A stretch of DNA of 64,000 nucleotides from Sternotherus odoratus (lineage: Eukaryota; Chordata; Testudines; Kinosternidae). Positions within the stretch are counted from its first letter, which is position 1, and the number at the start of each line of letters is the position of its first letter. The position numbers and the translations under genes were made by a program. The stretch is from positions 43,924,133-43,988,132 of the forward strand of contig JAVMKO010000005.1 in assembly GCA_032164245.1 (NCBI GenBank), in the 5' to 3' direction. Under the pieces are notes generated by a model. That model did no database searches and was not told the origin of the DNA. It saw only the letters and a program-made list of their open reading frames with translations. Shown here one piece after another: positions 44,845 through 56,489 of the stretch.

Positions 44845-45257
44845 CATCCCCCCCCCCCTTGCTCAACACCATGGGGTTGGGCTACTTGGGTCGCTGAACA
44901 GTGGACCCTCGACAGGCCATCCGCATTTCCGTGCAGGCGGCCGGACCTATGTTGCACACGGAAATGAAAGGGTTGCAGCGAGAGGAACCATCTGGTGACT
45001 CTTGCATTTTTGTCCTTGTTTTGCTGCATCCACTTCAGCGGGGCATGGTCAGTGACCAGGGTAAACCGTCTCCCGAGCAGATAGTAGCGGAGGCTTTCTA
45101 CGGCCCACTTTACCGCCAGGCACTCCTTCTCTACTACGGCATATTTCCGTTCCCTGGGCAGTAGCTTCCGACTGAGGAAGAGGACTGGGTGGTCTTCTCC
45201 ATCCACCATCTGGGAGAGCACCGCTCCTAGCCCCACCTCAGAGGCGTCAGTCTGCAA
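44766..45257 (-). CDS. Gmr1 pol, RNase H domain (after the frame slip)
   Basis: The frame holds [15 protein letters not shown] (first catalytic Asp), [20 protein letters not shown] (catalytic Glu), [13 protein letters not shown] (third Asp) and NADGLSRVH (fourth), a full Ty3/gypsy RNase H. It follows the reverse transcriptase directly and overlaps the end of the main frame by about ten bases at a homopolymer. It is open to a stop near the LTR, so is probably functional if joined. It removes RNA from the RNA-DNA hybrid during reverse transcription. Confidence 0.88.
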   Translation of the reverse strand: MQTDASEVGLGAVLSQMVDGEDHPVLFLSRKLLPRERKYAVVEKECLAVKWAVESLRYYLLGRRFTLVTDHAPLKWMQQNKDKNARVTRWFLSLQPFHFRVQHRSGRLHGNADGLSRVHCSATQVAQPHGVEQGGGGCVVNPGQARAREGCGERDNCSLIGSS

Positions 45258-48200
45258 AAAAAAACTCCTTTTCCCAATCCGGGGCTATTAGCACGGGGTC
45301 GGTGCAGAGGGCTGTCCGCAGATCCCTAAACGCCTCCTCTGCTGGAGTCGACCATTTCACGATGTCCGGGCCACGGGCTCTCGTCAGGTCCGTTAATGGG
45401 CATGCCCTGGCGGCGAAATGGGGAATGAACCGTCGATAGTACCCAACCAACCCCAGGAACGCTCGGACCTGCTTCTTCCGGACTGGTCGTGGCCACTTCT
45501 GGATCGCCTCTAACTTGTTAAGCTGGGGTTTTACCAGGCCTCTCCCCACTATATATCCGAGGTATTTGGCTTCTGCTAGCCCAATCGAGCACTTGGCGGG
45601 ATTTGCAGTCAGGCCAGCCTTCCTCAGGGTGTCTAGCACTGCCTCTACCTTCCCCAAGTGTGTCTCCCAGTCGGGGCTATGGATAATCACGTCGTCCAAG
45701 TACGCGGCTGCGTACTTACGATGCGGCCGCAGCAGTTTGTCCATGAGCCGCTGGAAGGTGGCGGGGGCCCCGTGCAACCCAAAGGGGAGGACCGTATACT
45801 GGAACAAACCCTCTGGGGTGGCAAAGGCCGTTTTCTCCTTGTCCGCCGGGGCCAGGGGGATTTGCCAGTAACCTTTGGTCAGGTCAAGGGTGGACAGGAA
45901 CTGCGCTGTTCCGAGCCGGTCAATCAGCTCGTCTATTCGGGGTAACGGATATGCATCGAACTGGGAAACGTCATTTAGCCTCCGGAAGTCGTTGCAGAAT
46001 CGCACACTGCCATCTGGCTTGGGTACCAAGACCACGGGACTGGACCACTGGCTATGGGACTCTTCTATGACCCCTAATTTTAGCATTTTTCGGACTTCTG
46101 CCCCAATCACTTCCCTTCTTGCCTCTGGGATCCGGTAGGGCTTGACATGTACCTTTACCCCGGGCTCCGTGTGGATGTGGTGGTGCACCTCCCTGGTTCG
46201 GCCGGGTGCTTCCGAGAACACGTCCGGGTGGCGTCTGATCATGCTGATCACTTCCTCTCTTTGGTTTGGGGTCAGCTCGGGGGATATCCCTATCTGGCTA
46301 GGCTGGTTCCCTTCCCGGGGGGTTGCTCCTAGCGCGACCACTTGAGCCTCTCTATCCTGCCATGGCTTCAGTAGGTTCACGTGATAGATCTGCTCTGGTT
46401 TCCGGCGTCCAGGCTGTCGGACTTTATAGTCTACGTCCCCCACGGCTTCAATCACCTCATAAGGCCCTTGCCACTGGGCTAACAGTTTACTTTCAGCCGT
46501 GGGTACGAGCACCATCACCCGGTCCCCCACCTGGAACTTCCGGCTCAACGCCTGGCGATCGTAGTACCTTCGCTGGGCCTCTTGGGCCTTCTGCATGTGC
46601 TCTCGCACAATGGGGATGACCTGAGCGATCCTCTCTCTCATCCGTAATACGTGATCAATGACATTTCTCCCCGGATTCGGCTGTTCTTCCCAACCCTCTT
46701 TGGCTATATCGAGTAACCCCCGAGGGTGGTGTCCATATAACAACTCGAATGGGGAGAATCCCGTTGAGGCCTGCGGTACCTCCCTCACCGCAAACAGTAG
46801 GTAGGGGAGCAGGGTGTCCCAATCCTTCCCGTCCCTGCTCACTACCTTCCGGATCATGCTCTTCAATGTCCTATTGAAGCGTTCAACCAGGCCGTCAGTC
46901 TGGGGATGGTAAACCGATGTCCTTAGGGCCCGCACTTGGAGCAGGTCGCATAAGTCCTTCATCAGTTTAGACACAAAGGGGGTCCCTTGATCGGTCAGGA
47001 TCTCTTTGGGTATCCCTACTCGGGAAAAGATCTGCACCAACTCCCGGGCTATGGTCTTTGACATCGTGTTCCGTAGGGGCACGGCTTCCGGGTATCGGGT
47101 GGCGTAGTCTAGCACAACCAGTATGTGCTGATGGCCCCGGGCAGACTTCTCGAGGGGGCCTACCAGGTCCATAGCGATCCTCTCGAACGGGACTTCAATG
47201 ATGGGTAGGGGTACCAGAGGGGCCCGTAAGTGTGGCCGGGGGGCATGCAATTGGCAGTCCGGGCAGGAGGCACAATACCGCCGGACAGCCGCATAAACTC
47301 CGGGCCAAAAAAATCTTTTCAGGATCCGGTCGAGGGTTTTATCTACCCCTAGGTGGCCCCCGAAGAGATGGCTGTGGGCTAGGTCCATCACACCTCTCTG
47401 GTGCTTCTGGGGCACCAAGAGTTGCTCTACGGCTTGGTCCGGCCTCTGGTCTACCCTGTATAACAAGTCCCCCTTTATCACATAGTACGGCCCTCGTCCC
47501 TTAACTTTTCCTTCCACCGGGACTCCATTTACCTCAACTACTTCCTTTCGGATATTGTGGTAGGCTGGATCATTGGCTTGATCCTGCCCAAAATTTTCCA
47601 TTGACGGGCCAATTGGCCCCAACTCCAGGGAATCTACCCCCGGCTCCTCCTCAGGGGCAGTCTGGGGGGCACTAGGTCCGGCGTCGGGTTCCCCCAGAGC
47701 TCGCCGAGCCCTCGTCCCTCTGGGGCTTACTTGTTCCCCTACCAGCACAACCCTCCGGTACTGGGTCAAAATCTTCGTCCCCAACTCTTTAGCTGCCCTT
47801 CTCTCCCTCCGAGACTTCTTGGGTCCCCCAGGCATGGAAAATAGCTCTGGGTCAAATTCCCGGAAGGCCGGGGGCCCACGATCCCTCGGCGCTATCTCCT
47901 GGATCTCGGCGCTAACTCCTTCCGCTTCCCTTCCGGGGAGCAGGCTATCGAACCCTGGGAAGTCTCGCCCAATGAGGACTGGATAAGGGAGCTTCGGGAC
48001 TACTCCCACCATTACCTTCGTGGGGTTTCCCAGGATATCTATACTCACGGGGATGGTGGGGTAATAGTTAACATCCCCATGCACACAGGATACTCCTGAG
48101 CGCTTGGCCCGGGCGAGTTGGTCCCGCCCGACCAGCTTCCCCGAGACCAGCGTGACCGCACTCCCTGAGTCGACTAACGCGGTGGTGCTAATGCCGTTCA

Positions 48201-49260
48201 TCTTAACGGGCCGGGTGTATCTATGGGGGGCCATCGCGACCCCCACTTGATTTATCAGGTCACATGGACTTTCTATCCCCCCCCAGTCACATTGCATAGG
48301 TTCCACCTGGTTTGGGCACTGGGCAGCTATATGCCCCACTTCCCCACATGCATAACAACGTATACCTGCTCGGGCTAGTCCCCTGGTTTTCGGGCTGTTA
48401 GGCCTTTCCCCCCGAGTCATGTTCCCCCAGTCCCCAAGCCTCTCCATGTTCTCAGGCTGATCCCCAGCCTCTTTTCCTCCTTCCATATATCGGCTTGGAG
48501 TCACGGTAATCCGGGGTTTTGGCCCTGAGACTTGCCTCCTATTCGGGCGCGTTCCTTCCTTGGAAGTCCGAGGCAACTCTTGGGAGGCTAGGTGTCTTTC
48601 CACGAGGGATACTAGCTCGTCATAGGAGGAGGGATCGTTCTTACGGACCCACCCCCTTATGTCCGGTGGCAACCCCCGCATATACCTGTCCCGGACTAGG
48701 ATTTCTACCACTTTCTCGGGGCCGTGAGTCTCGGGCCGCAGCCACTTCCGGGCGAGGTGGATCAAGTCGAACAGCTGGGACCGCGGTGCCTTGTCAGCCT
48801 TGTACCTCCATTCGTGGAACCGCTGGGCCCTCAGGGCTGGCGTCACTCCCGCCCTTGCCAGGATCTCGGCCTTTAGCTGGGGATAATCCGCCGCTGCCTC
48901 GGTTGCCAAGTCAAAATAGGCCTTCTGGGCCTCCCCACACAGAAAGGGGGCCAGGATACTCGCCCACTGCTCCCGGGGCCAGGCCTCTCGCAGGGCTGTC
49001 CTCTCAAATGCAAGAAGGTAGGCCTCGGTATCGTCGTCCACTGTCATTTTCTGTAAGTAGTTGCCCGCCCTCAGTGGCCGGGGGTCGGGGCCCCCACGGG
49101 CCATGGTGCCCAGGACTTTTATCTGTTTTGCTAGCTCTTGCAGTGTAGCTCGGTCCTGGGCTGCCTGGGACATCAGCAACTGGTTAGTCTCTTGCTGCAC
49201 TCGCACTGCTTCTTGTTGGGCCGCAGTGGCCTGAACCAGTGCCTTCACCACCTCCTCCAT
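45247..49260 (-). CDS. Gmr1 gag-pol polyprotein (gag, protease, integrase, reverse transcriptase)
   Basis: Start ATG at 49260 shortly after the primer site. Residues 1-50 form a coiled coil. Residues about 70-228 are a SCAN/gypsy capsid-like helical region ([28 protein letters not shown]). A CCHC knuckle is at 302-315 ([14 protein letters not shown]) and a retropepsin D-S-G at 364-366. Integrase: HHCC zinc module (H631, H636, C666, C669) and DD35E catalytic residues D698, D757, E793 ([21 protein letters not shown]), then a GPY/F module (about 930-947). Reverse transcriptase: LDLTKGYWQ and YLDD at 1187-1190. The stop at 45247 follows a homopolymer slip before RNase H. No env. Integrase-before-RT identifies Gmr1. 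Confidence 0.94.
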   Translation of the reverse strand: MEEVVKALVQATAAQQEAVRVQQETNQLLMSQAAQDRATLQELAKQIKVLGTMARGGPDPRPLRAGNYLQKMTVDDDTEAYLLAFERTALREAWPREQWASILAPFLCGEAQKAYFDLATEAAADYPQLKAEILARAGVTPALRAQRFHEWRYKADKAPRSQLFDLIHLARKWLRPETHGPEKVVEILVRDRYMRGLPPDIRGWVRKNDPSSYDELVSLVERHLASQELPRTSKEGTRPNRRQVSGPKPRITVTPSRYMEGGKEAGDQPENMERLGDWGNMTRGERPNSPKTRGLARAGIRCYACGEVGHIAAQCPNQVEPMQCDWGGIESPCDLINQVGVAMAPHRYTRPVKMNGISTTALVDSGSAVTLVSGKLVGRDQLARAKRSGVSCVHGDVNYYPTIPVSIDILGNPTKVMVGVVPKLPYPVLIGRDFPGFDSLLPGREAEGVSAEIQEIAPRDRGPPAFREFDPELFSMPGGPKKSRRERRAAKELGTKILTQYRRVVLVGEQVSPRGTRARRALGEPDAGPSAPQTAPEEEPGVDSLELGPIGPSMENFGQDQANDPAYHNIRKEVVEVNGVPVEGKVKGRGPYYVIKGDLLYRVDQRPDQAVEQLLVPQKHQRGVMDLAHSHLFGGHLGVDKTLDRILKRFFWPGVYAAVRRYCASCPDCQLHAPRPHLRAPLVPLPIIEVPFERIAMDLVGPLEKSARGHQHILVVLDYATRYPEAVPLRNTMSKTIARELVQIFSRVGIPKEILTDQGTPFVSKLMKDLCDLLQVRALRTSVYHPQTDGLVERFNRTLKSMIRKVVSRDGKDWDTLLPYLLFAVREVPQASTGFSPFELLYGHHPRGLLDIAKEGWEEQPNPGRNVIDHVLRMRERIAQVIPIVREHMQKAQEAQRRYYDRQALSRKFQVGDRVMVLVPTAESKLLAQWQGPYEVIEAVGDVDYKVRQPGRRKPEQIYHVNLLKPWQDREAQVVALGATPREGNQPSQIGISPELTPNQREEVISMIRRHPDVFSEAPGRTREVHHHIHTEPGVKVHVKPYRIPEARREVIGAEVRKMLKLGVIEESHSQWSSPVVLVPKPDGSVRFCNDFRRLNDVSQFDAYPLPRIDELIDRLGTAQFLSTLDLTKGYWQIPLAPADKEKTAFATPEGLFQYTVLPFGLHGAPATFQRLMDKLLRPHRKYAAAYLDDVIIHSPDWETHLGKVEAVLDTLRKAGLTANPAKCSIGLAEAKYLGYIVGRGLVKPQLNKLEAIQKWPRPVRKKQVRAFLGLVGYYRRFIPHFAARACPLTDLTRARGPDIVKWSTPAEEAFRDLRTALCTDPVLIAPDWEKEFFFAD

Positions 49261-49337
49261 TTAAAATTTTTTTTTTTTTTTTTTTGAGGGGGCCTTTGCC
49301 TTGCCCGAGAGGACTGGCCACCGAGTCTACTCACTGC

Positions 49338-49355
49338 ATCCCACCTCTGACACCA
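49338..49355 (-). promoter_or_regulatory. Gmr1 primer binding site
   Basis: Read on the minus strand: TGGTGTCAGAGGTGGGAT, two bases inside the 5' LTR. It fits the 3' end of a vertebrate tRNA-Leu (CAG type) with one mismatch, from memory of that tRNA family. Confidence 0.6.
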
Positions 49356-49357
49356 CG

Positions 49358-49750
49358 TGTGACAAGGTGGCTCCTCAGACTCCCCGGACTCAGGCCCTTT
49401 AGCTGTTCTCTTCTGGCTGGGGTTTGGCTCCCAGCTGGCTAGGAAGGGCTAACTCCCTCCTTCCTGCTTTCCTGTCTGCTGGCAGCCTCTCTGACTCTGT
49501 CTCTCGCTCTCCTTCACTCCTCTCTGCTTTCACCAACCTCACTCTTCTGATTCCTCCTGCCTCCAAACTCGCTCCTCAACTCCCACTCTCTTCTCTGGGG
49601 AGGAGTCTTTTTAAAGGGCTCTGCCAGCCTCCTTAACTGGCCGCAGCTGGCCCTGCTTCTGGCAGCCTTGTTCAGCTGGATCCAATTAAACTGCAGTTAT
49701 CCCTCTCACCACAACCTTCTCTGGCCCTCGCCTGCCCTGGGTTTACCACA
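49358..49750 (-). repeat. Gmr1 5' LTR
   Basis: 393 bp, same sequence as the left LTR by eye. Contains tttttaaagggctctgcc, where the complement could be a TATA-less promoter; no clear TATA box. Confidence 0.93.
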
Positions 49751-49754
49751 ATAG

Positions 49755-51589
49755 GAAATCTCTTCCACAAAAGATTTCAAAATTTCAAAATTTGATTTGT
49801 TCCAATCCAGAAGCTCTGCTTGGCAGACTGCCCTGGACCCACCTTGGGGGCTATCCCAGAGCAGAGGACCTTGGGAGCCTGGGCTGCTGAGGAATTGGGA
49901 GCCTGAGCCTGGAACCTCAGACTGCAGAGAAGCCTGCCAGGCAGGCTGCTAAGGAGCCAGGCAGGCCTGCTTTCCAAACCATCTCTGTGAAATGTTTCAG
50001 CTTTGACAAATTCCAGTGAAAAAGTGTTTCACTAACATTCTTTTGAGCAACTCAAGACTGAAATGGCTCAGGAATGTTTAAACTCAATCATGCAAACATT
50101 TTTCAGTTAGTAAAAACCGCTGTAGCTGTGTCAGTGGTCTGATGTTCAAAATACCCCAGGGAACTTGAATCCAAGACCTATTTGCATCTTTAGGTGCCTA
50201 AATATCTTTACAAATCTGTCTCAGTCTGTCTAGGCTTCCATTCCTAAGATGGAATACAGGGATGAAAGCACTGTCCTACCACGCAAGGGCCTGTGAGGAT
50301 AGATACATTAATGGGGTTGTGAGAAGCTCAGTTATTATGACAACTGAAGTACCTATGATAGACAGAATTGGTCCAGGTCAAATCATCACCCAAGAACTGA
50401 CATAGTTTCAAATCCTTGATGTGGTTCCAAAATCTTTGCTTTACTTCTTGGTTTGTTTTTGCATATCCAGGCTCCTGGGACTGAAGCACAAAAGTCATGG
50501 TCACACTCTCTTGTCTAGCTGAAGATGAAAAAGGCCTTTCTGGGAATCCAGAGGTAGACATTAAAAAAGTAAGATTCCAAGACCAAGAACCTGCCAATTC
50601 CCCAAAACACTTTCCCTGGAAAAACACTTGTCTTCTCCAGGCTGAGCCAAAGCCAGCTGCCTCTCCTCCAGGTCTTTACCTCCACCAGAAGCTAATATAG
50701 GAGCAAGGGATCTAAAAGGGATTCATTTTCTGAGGTGCTCAACCCACCCACTCACGTGTGCCACTGGCTTCAACATGGGTGCTCAGCACATTTGAAAAGC
50801 AGACCTTCAGTGTCTCACTTCACTGAGGCAGAGACACAGAGCAGAGTATCAGCAGCACTGTAGCAACGCTATTGCACGGATACCTCCATGTCTTCTCTAG
50901 CGGCCTCACACATACAAGAATGTTGACAAAACCAAACCTGGGGTAAGCCATCAAGGAAAGCCCTTTAGGAAAGAAAGCAACTGTGTGTCATGACGGTCTG
51001 GGATTTCCCCAAGGAACAAACAAAGTCATCTCAAAGTGAGTGTTTGATACTGCCAAGTCCTACCGATGAATCACCACCACCTTCTGAACAACTCAGCAAA
51101 GACTACTGACTTAACTGTTATTAGCATGGACACTGGACCCCTGTCTGTCTCTTTGAGGCCATCAACCTCAATTCAATTTTGCAATTCAATCAAACTAACT
51201 GAGATCAGAGAATCACTGCCTTCTCTTCCAAGTTCATCCAGCCCTATATCTGCCAGGATGCCTGGGGAAACTACCACTTGACAATGAGTAGGCAGATAGC
51301 CAATAAGTGCTAACAGTGTATTTGTTTTGGCGGTTCGTACATTGTAATATTTTAAAGTAAAGGCTCAAGCCTATGTGTCATGCACAGAGCTAGCCTAAGC
51401 AATTCCATGGTCCTTGTCATTGTTGCCCTTGTCTTCCCTCCCTCATTCCCTTTGATTGGTTATTACTCCTGCTCCTTGTAACTGGTACTTCTCTGAGGAA
51501 CAGACTTTTTTTTCACTGAAGGCAGAACTCTAAGTTGACTTCAGTGACATCGAGATACGCATCTGTCAGGCCTCCCATGTTCTGGCAAA
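49755..51589. other. No gene seen
   Basis: Mixed sequence without a recognised repeat terminus or domain. A short stretch near 50770 (gtgctcagcacatttgaaaa) resembles a generic vertebrate repeat phrase, too short to place. Confidence 0.35.
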
Positions 51590-52753
51590 CTGACCCCCTT
51601 AGAAGCTGCCGCCTGCTGTACCAAGGCTACTCCTGCCTCAGTTTTCCTGCCCAAACAGCTTAGGACCTCTGTACCCTAACAGGTCTGAGCCACATCCCCT
51701 AACAGCTGTGGGCTTTCCTGGAAACAGGTAGGAGGTATTCTTACCTCTGGCACTCAGATGCTCTACTCCCAATGGGGTCAAACCCTGAATAAAATTTGTT
51801 TTGCCCTGTAGAAAGTTTATACAGGGCAAACTCATAGATTGTTCGCCCTCTATAACCATGATAGAGAGATATGAACAGCTGTTTGTCCCCCCAGGTACAA
51901 ACACATATTCCAGGTTAGTTAATAAGTAAATAGTGATTTTAATAAAGACAGGAAATAGGATTTAAGTGGTTCCAAGTAGTAACAGACAGAATAGGTTGAA
52001 TTAGCAAACAAAACAAACAGAACATGCAAATCTAACACTATTACAGTACAAAGCCTCACCCCCAGTGAATTCCTTCTTTCAGGCTAAACTCCGTTAGCTT
52101 GGGTCCAGCTATCACTCGCACACCCCCCTGCAGTCACAGTCCTCTGTTTCAGTTTTTTCCAGGTATCCCTGTGACTGCAGGGGGGTGTGCGAGTGATAGC
52201 TGGACTCCAGGGGGGTGGAGGGCTATTCTTTGAGCCAGCTGAGGTCTCTCCCACGTTTATATAGACTTCCTCCTGTGGGTGGAGAGCCCCTCCTCCTTCC
52301 GATGCAGAGTCCACATGGACTCTCAGAGCACATGGCTCAGTTGCAGGCCCAAACCAGACTCCCCTCACCACCAGCCAGGCTGCATTCCTGAGGAAGCTCG
52401 GTGTGGACAGGCATCTACAAAGTTCATCGTTTGCTTGACTGGTTCTCAATTGGGCTTAACTAAGAATAGTCTTCTCCCAGAGAGCTGCTCAGCTGCTTTC
52501 CAAAGTCCACCTACAGAGAGCTGCTCAGCTGCTTTCCAAAGTCCACATACAACCAACCAAGCACACAGCCAATATTCATAACTTTGAATACAAAACAGAC
52601 ACATACATACAAATAGGATGAACAGATCCAGTGGATCATTACCTTCACAGAGATATGTGACATGGCATATGTAGCAAAACCATATTCCAGCAATATCATA
52701 CATATATTTACAGGCACCCCCCCCCATAAAGCCTTATGGAGTACACCGTCACA
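51590..52753 (-). mobile_element. Solo LTR, family A, copy 3
   Basis: Runs through to GTACACCGTCACA at 52753 and is co-linear with 687-2105 without the MITE. A duplicated 30-base segment (ttcccagagagctgctcagc-like) appears near 52475-52545. The left boundary is diverged. No target duplication resolved. Confidence 0.75.
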
Positions 52754-52819
52754 GTGCTGTTTTCACAGGGGCAGTAGGTGGTCACAGTCAAGGGTTTCTG
52801 TTACAGTGCAATGGTGAGT

Positions 52820-54420
52820 GTATTATGCCCCAGAAATTCTACACAGCTTAGCCAGAAGGGATGGAGGACTTCCCATCCAACATCCCATCCCAGGCCACTG
52901 GGCCCTATCTACCAAGAATAGTCAAAGATCAATTAATTGCCAAAATCATGTTATCCCATCATACCATCTCCTCCATAAACTTATTGAGCTTAATCTTGAA
53001 GCCAGCTAGATCTTTTGTCCCCACTGCTTCCCTTGGAAGGCTGTTCTAGAATTTCACTCCTATTAAATTCCATCCTATTACTTTTACTCCAGTTTACAAG
53101 GTCATTCAGATCTTCCTGTATGATATCCCGGCCCTTCTTTGAATTGGCAATAGCTCCCAGCTTTGTGTCATCCACAGACTTTATTAGTACACTCCCACTT
53201 TTTGTGCCAAGGTCAGTAATAAAAAGATTAAACAAGATTGGTCCCAAAACTGATCCCTGAAGAACTCCCTCCAGCTTGACAGTTAGCCTTTCAGTATGAC
53301 CCGCTGTAGTCTCCTCTTTAACCAGTTCCTTATCCACCTTTCAATTTTCATATTGATCCCCATCTTTTCCAATTTAACTAATAATTCCCCATGTGGCACC
53401 ATATCAAACACCTTACTGAAATCTAGGTAAATTAGATCCACTGCGTTTCCGTTGTCTAAAAAATCTGTTACTGTCTCAAAGAAGGAGATCAGATTGGTTT
53501 ATCATGTAAAACCATGTTGTATTTTGTCCCATTTATCATTGACCTTAATGTCCTTAACTACTTTCTCCTTTAAATTTTTTCCAAGATGTCAAGATGACTA
53601 CAGATTGTCAAACTAACAGCCCTGTAGTAGTTACCTAGATTACCTTTTTTTTCTTTTCTTAAAAATAGGAACTTTTCCAGTCATATGGTACAACCCCTGC
53701 GTTTACAGATTTATTAAAAATTCTTCCAATGGGCTTGCAATTGCATGTGCCAGTTCCTTTAATATTCTTGGAGGATTATATTCTTGGAGGATAATATTCT
53801 TGGAGGATTATCTGGGGCCCCCGATTTAGTCCCACTAAACTGTTCAAGTTTGCTTCTACCTTGGATATGGTAATATCTACCTCCATAGTCTCATTCCCAT
53901 TTGTCATGCTACCATTATCCCTAAGATCCTCATTAACCTCATTAAAGACTGAGGCAAAGTATTTGTTTAGATATTGATCCATGCGTAGGTTATCCTTAAC
54001 CTCCACTCCATCCTCAGTGTTTAGTGGTCCCACTTCTTTGTTTTCTTCTTGTTTATATGGCTATAGAACCTTTTAATATTTAATTCCCTTTGCAAGGTCC
54101 AACTCTACTTGACTTTAACCTTTCTCACTTTATCCCTACATGTTCTAACCTCAATAAGGTAGCTTTCCTTGCTGATCCCTCCCATCTTCCACTCCCTGTA
54201 TGCTTTCTGCTTTTTCTTAATCACCTCTCTGAGATGTTTGCTCATCCAGCTTGGTGTACAATACTGCCTATGATTTTTTTCCCCTTTCTTGGGATGCAGG
54301 CTTCTGATAGCTTCTGCAACTTGGACTTGAAGTAATCCCAGGCCTCTTCTGGATCCCAGGCCTCCTCTTTAGTGCCCACATAGATATGAATTTGGCTGCA
54401 CATGTTCAAGGCCCTTCCTC
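52820..54420 (-). pseudogene. CR1 LINE ORF2, reverse transcriptase region
   Basis: The minus frames include GVLQGSVLGPILFNLFITDL (RT motif; the usual [11 protein letters not shown] is diverged) and the VDDTKLG catalytic segment at 53337-52990, where the FADD-type tyrosine/aspartate block reads VDD. The endonuclease-RT linker is at 54033-53776. Multiple frame changes separate them. This is another CR1 family than the one at 15160. It is fused to a Penelope remnant at 54425. Confidence 0.72.
53763..53813. repeat. Short tandem repeat in CR1
   Basis: The unit ttcttggaggataatat recurs three times with small changes, probably a local slippage event. Confidence 0.6.
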
Positions 54421-54427
54421 TGCATAG

Positions 54428-55190
54428 GTAACAAAGAGTCCTTTGGCACCTTAAAGACTAACTATAAAGTTTAGAAGCATAAGCTTTCGTGGGCTAATAC
54501 CCACTTCGTCGGATGCAAGCAGTGGAAGTGTCCAGGGGCAGGTATAGATAAGTAGGCAAGAACCAGGTAGGAGGTAACAAGGTTAGTCCAATCAGGCTGA
54601 ACCAGCTTGTTAACTCAAATCAGGGAGGGTGGGGTATTCTTCTAGCAGCTGAATTGCAAGTGTGAACTCGGAGAGAGGAGAAGCTGTTTTTGTAATTAGC
54701 AAGCCATTCAAGATCCTTGTTCAATCCTAGATTGATTGTATCAAACTTGCAAATGAACTGCAGCTCTGCAGTTTCTCTTTGCAGTCTGGTCTTGAAGTTT
54801 TTTTGCTGCAGTATGGTGACTTTTAAATCTGTAATTTTGTGTCCAGGCAGATTGAAGTGTTCTCCTACAGGTTTTTGTATATTGTCATTCCTGATATCTG
54901 ATTTGTGTCCATTTATCCTTTTTCGTAGGGACTGTCCAGTTTGGCCGAATGTACATAGCAGAGGGACATTGCTGGCACATGACGGCATATATTACATTGG
55001 TAGATGTGCAGGTGAATGATCCAGTGATGGTGTGGCTGATCTGGTTAGGTCCTGTGATGGTGTTGCTGGTGTAGATATGTGGGTAGAGTTGGCATCGAGG
55101 TTTGTTGCATGAATTGGTTCCTGAGTTGGAGTTCTTATGGCGCGGTGTGCTGTTGCTGGGCCAAGGATGATCAGGGATGTGAGTAAAGCC
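54428..55190 (-). pseudogene. Penelope-like element, GIY-YIG endonuclease end and tail
   Basis: Minus translation has a cysteine-rich block (NKPRCQLYPHI; YAVMCQQCPSAMYI), then FGQTGQSLRKRINGHKSDIR, VGEHFNLPGHKITDLKV and a terminal helix, which together match the C-terminal GIY-YIG endonuclease of Penelope elements. Two frames (55235-54885 and 54988-54620) show a slip near 54930. Downstream a hammerhead-like core and the ggtgccaaaggactctttgt tail complete the 3' end. The reverse transcriptase domain is missing, so it is 5' truncated. The enzyme would nick target DNA for reverse transcription. Confidence 0.82.
54480..54520 (-). ncRNA. Hammerhead-ribozyme-like motif (one core change)
   Basis: Minus order GCAT, CCGACGA, GTGGG/CCCAC, GAAA, GCTT, ATGC. 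The CTGANGA box has one substitution (T to C), probably inactivating. Same position in the Penelope tail as at 31925. Confidence 0.5.
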
Positions 55191-55811
55191 CAGAAAGAGT
55201 CTGTTATTGCTCAGGAAAGTATTCCTTGGGAGCAAGCCCTAGGTGAAGGGGGTACGAATGGGATTTCTGTGAGTGGTGAATTGTTTCCTAAAGAAGTTCC
55301 TGAGGGAAAAATGTGTAAGCAGTCTGCTGCAGTTAAAAAGTGTGAAAGTGATTTGATCGGGGATAGCTTTGAGAAGGAATTGGGACAGCCCTATAACCAA
55401 GTGGCTGTGTTTGACCAGTTTGATGGGGAGACAAAATTGTTCAGAGAGAAATGTCTCCATGCTGATTCTGCAAGTGAACAGTCTGTTTTCCAGGTTAAAA
55501 GAGATGGTGCAATTAGTCCCATAAGGATGCAGGGGATGAGAGATATAATCTCATCTCTAGACACTTTGAATGTGATTTGTAGTCTTTTCGGGAACCTAAC
55601 ATCTGATCCCCTGTGGAAGCAGAAGTGGGTAAAGAAAGGACAATGGAACTTTGAAACTAGCTTGTTAATGATAGCCTGGAAGCTTGTTTCTGCCTATGGA
55701 GATGCAAATTACTTAGCTGAATGGGGGGTGCTCCACATCAGCCAGGAAATTCTGTTAAGCAAGAGGAGAGCAGGGTTTGTCCCTTCAGGGCAAGGAGAGA
55801 AAAGAATTTGA
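55190..55811 (+). pseudogene. Unrecognised retroelement ORF upstream of env remnant
   Basis: A frame of over 200 codons with acidic and Ser/Gln-rich composition (for example GELFPKEVPEGKMCKQSA) and a helical C-terminus. It has no domain I can name. It lies upstream, on the same strand, of an env-like region and a 3' LTR, so it is probably part of the same proviral fragment, perhaps a linker or leftover of gag-pol. A host exon is possible but lacks splice evidence. Confidence 0.4.
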
Positions 55812-56488
55812 TTTTGTAAAGGAAAAACTGCAAAGTGACCCTAGAAAGCTGAAATTCTAATGGTATTGACTCAAAGGCATAGCTTGACAAACCTAATGGT
55901 ATTTTTGTGTAACTACTGTGTTATTACCAGAAACTGTAAAATTGTACAATGGTCCTAATCTTTTGAAAAATCCTTTGAACATGTTAAGAGGAATACATGG
56001 GAACACACTTGATGTTAAAAGGCCTGGTTCTACTAATGTGTCATAGTTAAGGCCTGTAAAACAGTGGTGAGACTTTCCAAAAGGGAAAAGACATTCCACA
56101 CCTGATGTGCAGTATAACAAAGGAAACTGAGGCACACTACCATATTGTTTCCATGGCTAAATGCCAAGATTTCTGTGCTATTGACAACGTCAATATCTAT
56201 ATTGTTTTGATGTTACTTGAGTTCCAAACATTTGCCAGAGCTTGTATGGGTAAAGTAGCTGTTTTCTTTAGCTCTTGGCAAGATCACATAAGACAAACCC
56301 ATGAATTGGGGTTCACATCCATACTTAATATCATCCTCAAAGCAATGGTGTTGTGGAGTGAAAAATCGCAGTTTTAAAGACCATGCTGCGAGCAGCAAAC
56401 CCCAACCCTGATTTTAAAAACTGGCTCAGCAAATGTAGTTAAGCAAACTAATGCCCCCGAGTAGGGCTCGTATTATTCTGTTTTACAG
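55812..56488. other. No gene seen
   Basis: Short frames only; may be decayed proviral sequence preceding env. Confidence 0.35.
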
Positions 56489-56489
56489 G

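Larger units (their letters stand above)
44452..49750 (-). mobile_element. Gmr1-type Ty3/gypsy LTR retrotransposon, very young
   Basis: Two 393-bp LTRs that appear identical by eye enclose a gag-pol frame of about 1,337 codons plus an RNase H frame. A 4-bp ATAG duplication flanks the element (44448-44451 and 49751-49754). Integrase precedes reverse transcriptase, the reverse of normal Ty3/gypsy order and the defining feature of the Gmr1 clade, whose gag gave rise to the vertebrate SCAN domain. Identical LTRs mean integration was recent. The one visible lesion is a 9-base T run (45256-45264, A on the plus strand). Confidence 0.93.

Noticed and set aside
45515..49148. Plus-strand frames over the Gmr1 polyprotein (up to 209 codons)
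   Set aside because: Shadows of the minus-strand coding sequence with no domain of their own.
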